DNA from: an uncultured Veillonellaceae bacterium
GTDB taxonomy: Bacteria; Bacillota; Negativicutes; Selenomonadales; Selenomonadaceae
Assembly: GCA_945949525.1 (NCBI GenBank)
Contig: CAMFES010000003.1
Span: 1 to 64,000, forward strand
Length of the DNA stretch: 64,000 nucleotides
Direction of reading: 5' to 3'
Shown: in pieces, positions 57,857 through 64,000 of the stretch
Position numbering within the stretch: position 1 is the first letter of the stretch
Layout: the number at the start of each line of letters is the position of its first letter
The notes under the pieces: generated by a model
Databases searched by the model: none
The model's input: only the letters and a program-made list of their open reading frames with translations
Told to the model about the DNA's origin: nothing
Position numbers and translations under genes: made by a program

Positions 57857-58984
57857 TCACAGCTTTGCCATATCAATCACACGGCACTCATACCTGCCGT
57901 ACTCCCGCGGCACATTCCCGGCCATATCCCCGTACTCCGCCAGCAGCTCCCGCACATACCTCATAACGATATCCACAGTAATCCTCTTCATGCAGGCCAT
58001 GTTGTCTGCCCCCTGCTTCGGGCACTCATGAATGCCGCAGGGATGGCACGGCTCCGGCGTCTTTATCAGCACATCCTTGGCATCATAGGGATAAAACCCC
58101 GGCACGGGAGAGGCACCGAACATGGTCACTATAGGCACATTCTGGGACACCCCCACATGCATAGGCCCCGAATCCGTGGTCAGGAACAGGGCGCACTTCT
58201 TCAGCAATGCCCCCAGCTCTCCCAGTGATACCCTGCCGGTAAACACCTTTACCTCCTGACTGCCCCCGTGCTTCATCTGGGCAATGCACGCCTCCACCAG
58301 CTCCGTATCCATGGGCCCGCCGAAAAACGCTATTCCATAGCCCTCCTCCAGAAGCTCATCGGCACAGCGGGCAAAATATGTATCAATCCAGCGCTTTGTC
58401 CTCCAGCTGGCGCCGATGTTAAAGGCCACCACCTTTTTATCCGGTGCAAAGCTCTCCTGCCAGATTTTCTCAGCGCTCCTGACCGCCTCCTCCGGCAGCC
58501 ACATCTCCAGGCCGCCATCGTCGATCCTGTCAATGCCCACCGCCTGCTCCAGCACGTCAAAATGGGAATGTATCTGATGCTTCACCGCCTTCAGATTCGG
58601 CAGCACCTGATCAAAAAGCAGGGAAAAGCCCGGCTTTGCATAGCCCACGATCCTGTCAGCACCGCTGAAGGCCGCAATGGCGGAGGCTCTTTCGTTACGG
58701 TGGAGATTAATCACCAGGTCAAACCTCTTTTTTCGTATGCCCCAGATATATTTTATAAAGGACGGCAGGCTGTCGTCCCTGCCTTTTTTATCAATCAGCA
58801 GGCATTCATCAATATGCCTGTTGTACTGCACCAGGTCTGCCAGCTTCTTATCCGCCAGAAGGGAAATCCTCGCCTTCGGGTAATTGGCGCGCAGGGTTCT
58901 CAGCACCGGCGTCACCAGCATCAAATCCCCGATATGCATCAGGTTTATGACCAAAATATTTTTATAATCCCGCGTAATACTCAT
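57857..58984 (-). CDS. Glycosyltransferase family 9 (heptosyltransferase)
   Basis: NILVINLMHIGDLMLVTPVLRTLRANYP, LFLTTDSGPMHVGVSQNVPIVTMFGAS. Confidence 0.9.
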   Translation of the reverse strand: MSITRDYKNILVINLMHIGDLMLVTPVLRTLRANYPKARISLLADKKLADLVQYNRHIDECLLIDKKGRDDSLPSFIKYIWGIRKKRFDLVINLHRNERASAIAAFSGADRIVGYAKPGFSLLFDQVLPNLKAVKHQIHSHFDVLEQAVGIDRIDDGGLEMWLPEEAVRSAEKIWQESFAPDKKVVAFNIGASWRTKRWIDTYFARCADELLEEGYGIAFFGGPMDTELVEACIAQMKHGGSQEVKVFTGRVSLGELGALLKKCALFLTTDSGPMHVGVSQNVPIVTMFGASPVPGFYPYDAKDVLIKTPEPCHPCGIHECPKQGADNMACMKRITVDIVMRYVRELLAEYGDMAGNVPREYGRYECRVIDMAKL

Positions 58985-60051
58985 GCCTCTGTTTTCACCT
59001 TCTCAAATAGCTGGATAGAATTCAGCGCCTCCAGCACCATGTTTGCCTTGATGCGTTCCATGCAGCGGCTGCCGCTGCACTCCCCCCTGCCCCAGCAGGG
59101 AGAGCAGTCCTCTGCCAGATATACCGTTCTGCTGTTGCTGTTTTTTGGCCCCCATACCTCCGGCGCAGTAGGCCCGAAAACGGCCACCGTAGGGCATCCC
59201 ACGGCCTGCGCCACATGCATTGGCCCCGTATCCACAGATACCATGGCTGCCGCCCGCTGCAGAAAAACCGCCAGCTCCTGAAGGGACAGGCTTCCTGCCA
59301 GCACCCTTTCCTCACCGATATGGCCTGCCCTTGCCATAGCCGACAGTGCCGCCTTTTCGCCGCTGCCGCCGATGAGATACACCGGCTTCTCCCCCTCCAG
59401 CTGGCGAATCAGCTGCACCGCCAGGGGCAGAGGCAAATTCTTTCTGTCATAGCTGCCTATAGGGCAAAGCACATAATACCCGCCCTGTCCTGAAAGCTGC
59501 CACTTCGCCGCCTTGGCCTCAAAGGAAGCCACCGCTTCCCTGCCCGGCACCAGCTTCAGCTGCAAAGCCTCCTCATCAATGCTTTCAGCGTCAATCCCCC
59601 AGGGCTTCAGCACCTCCAGATGATTCAGGCTTTCGTGCTTGATGCCGTCCCGGATATGGCTTGCCGCCCAGGTGAGAAACCAGCCTGCGTGCTGGGCATC
59701 ATAGCCCAGCCTGTAGGGAATACCCGCCAGCCTCGCCACCGCAGCACCCCGCAGGGCAAAATTCACGCAGACAGCCAGCTCAAACCTCTCACGGCGCAGC
59801 GACTTCGCCATCTGCCACATGCCACAAAGTCCCCGATGGCTTCCCTTCTTATCGTAGACCAGCACCCTGTCCACAGCCGGCAGCATTTCTGCCACAGAAG
59901 CCGTCAAGGGCACAGTCAGCATCACCAGCTCCGCCTTTGGCCACCTCTGCCTGATTGCCATTGTCAGCGGCCCGGCAAGGATGACATCCCCGATAAAGGC
60001 CAGGTCTATAATCAGTATTTTCTTTATGTCCAGCTTATCAATGTCAGGCAT
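58981..60051 (-). CDS. Glycosyltransferase family 9 (heptosyltransferase)
   Basis: KILIIDLAFIGDVILAGPL, MVSVDTGPMHVAQAVGCPTVAVFGPT. Confidence 0.9.
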   Translation of the reverse strand: MPDIDKLDIKKILIIDLAFIGDVILAGPLTMAIRQRWPKAELVMLTVPLTASVAEMLPAVDRVLVYDKKGSHRGLCGMWQMAKSLRRERFELAVCVNFALRGAAVARLAGIPYRLGYDAQHAGWFLTWAASHIRDGIKHESLNHLEVLKPWGIDAESIDEEALQLKLVPGREAVASFEAKAAKWQLSGQGGYYVLCPIGSYDRKNLPLPLAVQLIRQLEGEKPVYLIGGSGEKAALSAMARAGHIGEERVLAGSLSLQELAVFLQRAAAMVSVDTGPMHVAQAVGCPTVAVFGPTAPEVWGPKNSNSRTVYLAEDCSPCWGRGECSGSRCMERIKANMVLEALNSIQLFEKVKTEA

Positions 60052-60105
60052 AACCACAACTCCGCAACACACATACACAATTCATTGAATAGATTTTCAG
60101 GCCTA

Positions 60106-61128
60106 TCAGAGATACCCTGCCAGCTTTTCCTCTATCATTTCCGGCGTAATCTTCGCCAGGCAGTCCAGTCCCTTCGGGCAGGCCCTTTTCCAGCAATACC
60201 TGCACTCCCTCGGCACCTCCACGGCGTTTTCCAGCTGTCCGTAAGGGCCGTTGCGATTTGCATCTGTAGGCCCCATAAACATCACCGTAGGCGTCCCCAT
60301 ACCAGCTGCCAGATGCACCGGCCCCGTATCGCCGCCCACCACGGCCTTGGCCTTGCTCATGACATAGGCCAGCTGCTTCAGGCTGGTTTTGCCTACCATG
60401 TTTATGGGAGGAATCTCCGCCATGCGGCTTATCTCCTCCGCCAGCTGCTCATCCAGCGGCCCGCCGCCTACGACTACCGGCAGAAGACCCCTGCTGGAAA
60501 TCCAGTCGGACAGGCGGGCAAAGTATTTGGTCGGCCATCTCTTGTTGGGCCAGTTGGCCCCCACCGCCAGCACCACATAGGGGATATCCCCCTTGCAGCC
60601 TGCCACATAGAGATAGCTTCTGGCCATCTTGGCGTCATCGGCGGAAATCTCCACCGGAAATACCACCTTGTCCACACGGCACCCCAGGGCCCGCGCCACA
60701 TCCAGATAACGCTCCACAATGTGCCCGTTGGCATGCTCACCAACTACCGGCTCCGACACACGGTCACTCAGCTCCCGCATATTGCAGGTTCCCAGCTTTA
60801 CGGCAGCCCTGGAACTCCAGACAATTGCCGCCGACTTGAACAGCCCCTGCAAATCCAGCGCCGCATCATAGCTGTGCTGGCGCAGCTTTTCGCAGAAAGG
60901 CCCGTAATTGGCCAAAAATCCACCCAGGGACTTGAATTTCTTTTTTTCAAAAACAATAATCTCGTCAATATATGGATTGCCCTGCAAAATATTGTACGCA
61001 GGCGGCTCCACCACCCATGTGAGCCTGGCCTCCGGATATGTCTCCTTGATGGCATAGGACACAGGCAGGGCATGAATCACATCCCCTATGGCGCTCAGCT
61101 TGACCACCAGTACATTTTTTATGCTCAT
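60106..61128 (-). CDS. Glycosyltransferase family 9 (LPS heptosyltransferase I/II-like)
   Basis: NVLVVKLSAIGDVIHALPVSYAIKETYPEARLTWVVE, VVGGDTGPVHLAAGMGTPTVMFMGPTDANRNGPYG. Confidence 0.92.
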   Translation of the reverse strand: MSIKNVLVVKLSAIGDVIHALPVSYAIKETYPEARLTWVVEPPAYNILQGNPYIDEIIVFEKKKFKSLGGFLANYGPFCEKLRQHSYDAALDLQGLFKSAAIVWSSRAAVKLGTCNMRELSDRVSEPVVGEHANGHIVERYLDVARALGCRVDKVVFPVEISADDAKMARSYLYVAGCKGDIPYVVLAVGANWPNKRWPTKYFARLSDWISSRGLLPVVVGGGPLDEQLAEEISRMAEIPPINMVGKTSLKQLAYVMSKAKAVVGGDTGPVHLAAGMGTPTVMFMGPTDANRNGPYGQLENAVEVPRECRYCWKRACPKGLDCLAKITPEMIEEKLAGYL

Positions 61129-61595
61129 TGCTTCTCACCCTTGATTCTGGCTATCACGTTGGTGGTAGAACGCCCCTCCACCAGCTGAACCAGCTCTACC
61201 TTACCGCCATAGCCCAGCACAATCTGCCCCTCCGGCAGTGTATCCAGCGTATAGTCACCGCCCTTGACGTACACATCAGGGCGCACCTGCCGTATCAGCG
61301 CCTCGGCTGTCGGCTCATCAAAAAACACCACATAGTCCACAGATTTCAGGGCCCCCACGACCTCGGCCCTGTCCAGCTGGCTGTTGATAGGCCTCGATGG
61401 TCCCTTGATGCGGCTGACGGAGCTGTCCGTGTTCAGCCCCAGCACAAGGCAGTCGCCAAAGGAACGGGCCTTGTTCAAATATCTCACATGCCCGGCGTGG
61501 AGGATATCAAAGCAGCCATTGGTGAACACCACCTTCTGACCGCCATCCCGCAGCACCTGGCAAAACTCAGCAACTTTATCCCTGGCTATAATCAT
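61125..61595 (-). CDS. rfaE2: D-glycero-beta-D-manno-heptose 1-phosphate adenylyltransferase
   Basis: VFTNGCFDILHAGHVRYLNKARSFGDCLVLGLNTDSSV. Confidence 0.94.
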   Translation of the reverse strand: MIIARDKVAEFCQVLRDGGQKVVFTNGCFDILHAGHVRYLNKARSFGDCLVLGLNTDSSVSRIKGPSRPINSQLDRAEVVGALKSVDYVVFFDEPTAEALIRQVRPDVYVKGGDYTLDTLPEGQIVLGYGGKVELVQLVEGRSTTNVIARIKGEKQ

Positions 61596-62575
61596 CTGAA
61601 CCTGCTCCTTAATTCATCTGCACTGACAACAGCTGTTCCCATCTTTCTCACGGCAATGCTGGAGGCCTCGTTGGAAAGGCGGCTGGCCAGCACCGGCTCC
61701 ACCCCGGCGGCCAGTCCCAGAATCACTGTAGCCACACAGGTATCACCGGCACCGGATACATCATAAACCTCGCTCTTGTCCGTTACAGGTATATGGGTCA
61801 CGCTGCCGTCACTCTGAAAAAGTGTCATGCCATCTTCACCCCTGGTAATCAGGGCACCCTTGGCTTCCATGCGCTCTAAAAGCTCCCGGCCTGCCTCCAC
61901 CAGCTCAGCCTCCGTTTCCAGCTGCCTGCCAGTCGCCGCGGCCAGCTCCGCATCATTCTGCTTTATGTAATCAACCGTTCTGAAGCGCAGTATATCATAT
62001 CTGGAATCCACCATGGTAGGGATGTCATGAGCCTTGCAGTAGCTGAAAATCTGCTCCAGCAGCCTGTCCGTAATCGTACCGCTGCCATAGTCACTCAGCA
62101 CCACGCCCTTGACCTTGGGCAGCACCTCTGCCAGATATTCTGCCAGCTGTCTCTCGCACTCATCCGGCATAGGTGCATGGCTTTCCCTGTCCACCCGCAC
62201 AATCTGCTGGCTGACGGTGGTCCTGCCCCCTGCCACAATCCGGGTCTTGGAAATAGTAGGACGCCCTGCATCCCTGACGAAGCCGGTTACATCCACGCCG
62301 CGGCTCGCCAGAATCTCCGCCAGGCCATCTGCACCGCTGTCATCACCTACCAGCCCGGCGGCATAAACCTTGCCGCCCAAAGTGGCCGCATTGTTAATCA
62401 CGTTGGCGGCACCACCGGCCACCACCTTTTCCGTTGACTGCTCCAGCACCAGCACCGGCGCTTCACGGGAAATGCGGGAAATCGTGCCATACAGGTAGAT
62501 ATCTGCAATCATATCCCCCATGACCAGCACCGGCTGACCAGCCATTTTATCTATTGCCTCCAAAGGGCTCATCAT
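61592..62575 (-). CDS. rfaE1: D-glycero-beta-D-manno-heptose-7-phosphate kinase-like (RfaE1/PfkB), paralogue 2
   Basis: VLVMGDMIADIYLYGTISRISREAPVLVLE, GGAANVINNAATLGG, DVSGAGDTCVATVILGLAAG; overlaps rfaE2. Confidence 0.9.
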   Translation of the reverse strand: MMSPLEAIDKMAGQPVLVMGDMIADIYLYGTISRISREAPVLVLEQSTEKVVAGGAANVINNAATLGGKVYAAGLVGDDSGADGLAEILASRGVDVTGFVRDAGRPTISKTRIVAGGRTTVSQQIVRVDRESHAPMPDECERQLAEYLAEVLPKVKGVVLSDYGSGTITDRLLEQIFSYCKAHDIPTMVDSRYDILRFRTVDYIKQNDAELAAATGRQLETEAELVEAGRELLERMEAKGALITRGEDGMTLFQSDGSVTHIPVTDKSEVYDVSGAGDTCVATVILGLAAGVEPVLASRLSNEASSIAVRKMGTAVVSADELRSRFR

Positions 62576-62593
62576 AACACCTCCGGCCTTTTC

Positions 62594-63997
62594 TTACCAC
62601 GGTGCAAACTGTGCCGTTACCTTGATCTGATCCCGCTTCTCGCGATAGCGCACAATCAGCTCCGCACAGTGCATGTTGTGATACCAGTAATAATCAGCAT
62701 CCATCAGCTTGTTGGTTTCCCCGTCAAAGGCCCAGCCTATGACTATCCTGTCCTTCGGGCTGAAGCTGTAGCTGAAGCCCGCCGTAATCTTCTCCGAATA
62801 GCTGTCCAGATCAAAATCAAACACGCTGTTCTGGCTGTTGCTCTTGCTGAAGTGATACCCCAGATAGGTGGTCCAGCGGTCATCAAACTCCCGCAGGGCC
62901 GTTATATCATACCCAAGGCCGCTCACCCTGGAGTGGTTGTAGGACTCATCGGTAATATCATAGCTGATGCTCGGATACACGCGCCATGTCCCCAGCCTGA
63001 TAGGGTCAATGCTCAGCCCCGCCTTGTAATATGTATGGATGGAGTGCCTGCCGTCCTGCTCCCAGGCACCATGCTCGTAGGCAAAACGATAGGTAAAGGG
63101 AGCCTGCCCCGTCCTGAACTGATAATCCCAGCGCAGGGTCGGCGCCTTGTGAATCCATTTCGCATCCGAATCCTCAAAAAAGCCGTCCTGCAGCTTGAAG
63201 GTACCCATACCCCTTGTGGTATAGATAAAGCCACCATGAGAATTAAGCTTGTTCTTCTGGGACAGGAACCAGTCAAAATAAGCATTTACCCTGTCTGTTA
63301 TCGGATAATAATGGGTGTCCTTGAGGCCAAAGCCGTTGTCATTGTCGTAGGAAGCCTTCGGCATATACTGCCCCTTTTCCCCTTCCTTGCTGACCTGCTT
63401 CGGCACAGAGTACACAGGAATACTGCCCAACCAGTAGCTTACGCCATAGGAAATGGTTTCAATACCCGGATAATACTCAATCTTCTTGGCGGTCATCCTG
63501 TAATCAGGCTTTTTGGCGCTGCATTTGGTAGCACTGGCATTGTAAAGCACCACCTTGTCAGGATAGAACTCAATGCGCTTTGCCTTGACATACTGATGGT
63601 CAATCTTACCCTGGGCGTCCTCCATGCTGCCGGTTTCCTTGCCCCAGTTGTACTGGGTGCGATAGCCGTTCAGAATGATTCTGGCCTGGGCCTCCGTCAG
63701 CTGCAGCATGTAGGCCTTGTCCTCCACCTGCACATCCTGGGAAACCAGGTTGCCATCTGCATGCTCCGTAATAAACCGCCGCTTGTCCAGAGAGGTCATG
63801 ACCACATTTCCCTGCACCACAAAATCACCGGTGTTTTCGTCGTAGAACAGCTCATCGCCCTCCACTGCCACCGGCACATTCTTGGTAGGATCAAGAGGCT
63901 CACGCAGATTTTCCTTCATCCTGTAGGCATCCAGCAAAAGCTGCTTCTGATCATCATTCAAGGCATTTTCACGCTCATTGCGCCTGCGGTTTTCCAC
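62594..63997 (-). CDS. lptD: LPS-assembly protein LptD-like (5' end beyond the window)
   Basis: OstA-like N-terminal part (NTGDFVVQGNVVMTSLDKRRF) followed by a beta-barrel-like C-terminal part. No credible N-terminus, so the gene probably continues past 64000. Confidence 0.75.
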   Translation of the reverse strand: MENRRRNERENALNDDQKQLLLDAYRMKENLREPLDPTKNVPVAVEGDELFYDENTGDFVVQGNVVMTSLDKRRFITEHADGNLVSQDVQVEDKAYMLQLTEAQARIILNGYRTQYNWGKETGSMEDAQGKIDHQYVKAKRIEFYPDKVVLYNASATKCSAKKPDYRMTAKKIEYYPGIETISYGVSYWLGSIPVYSVPKQVSKEGEKGQYMPKASYDNDNGFGLKDTHYYPITDRVNAYFDWFLSQKNKLNSHGGFIYTTRGMGTFKLQDGFFEDSDAKWIHKAPTLRWDYQFRTGQAPFTYRFAYEHGAWEQDGRHSIHTYYKAGLSIDPIRLGTWRVYPSISYDITDESYNHSRVSGLGYDITALREFDDRWTTYLGYHFSKSNSQNSVFDFDLDSYSEKITAGFSYSFSPKDRIVIGWAFDGETNKLMDADYYWYHNMHCAELIVRYREKRDQIKVTAQFAPW

Positions 63998-64000
63998 ATA

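Noticed and set aside
1-64000. tRNA, rRNA or prophage genes
   Set aside because: None recognised by eye; no cloverleaf, rRNA-like or phage structural gene sequences seen. A tRNAscan/Infernal run would be needed to exclude small RNAs.

Overview
This 64 kb window reads as a chromosomal segment from a didermic, LPS-producing Firmicute (Negativicutes, Selenomonas-like; taxonomy inferred from gene content only). Nearly all genes lie on the minus strand. About 1.6-35.7 kb is a dense lipid A/Kdo/LPS export and outer-membrane biogenesis supercluster: wecB, wecA-like, dCMP deaminase, DUF3084, lptFG/B/A/C, kdsC/D/A/B, a fused waaA-lpxK, msbA, lpxB, lpxI, lpxA, fabZ, lpxC, two LpxL-type acyltransferases, lpxD, three OmpH-like proteins, a possible new outer-membrane protein, bamA, a sigma factor and tamB. 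About 48.9-64 kb is LPS core/heptose biosynthesis: four GT9 heptosyltransferases, gmhB, hldD, two rfaE1-type kinases, rfaE2, other glycosyltransferases and a partial lptD. Between them lies an AT-rich accessory island (about 37-49 kb) with (i) a patchwork of AlbA_2/DUF1016/heptosyltransferase gene remnants and (ii) a coupled operon of GT4, stand-alone adenylation domain, carrier protein, GNAT-like protein, PIG-L deacetylase and O-antigen ligase. I propose the operon is an uncharacterised NRPS-like aminoacylation system for LPS or another surface glycan. A second accessory insert (53.2-55.1 kb) is a two-gene AAA ATPase + DUF4276/TOPRIM-like module, a candidate defence system. A three-copy family of about 150-200 nt structured inverted-repeat elements is also present; its stem sequences differ between copies but stay complementary within each copy.
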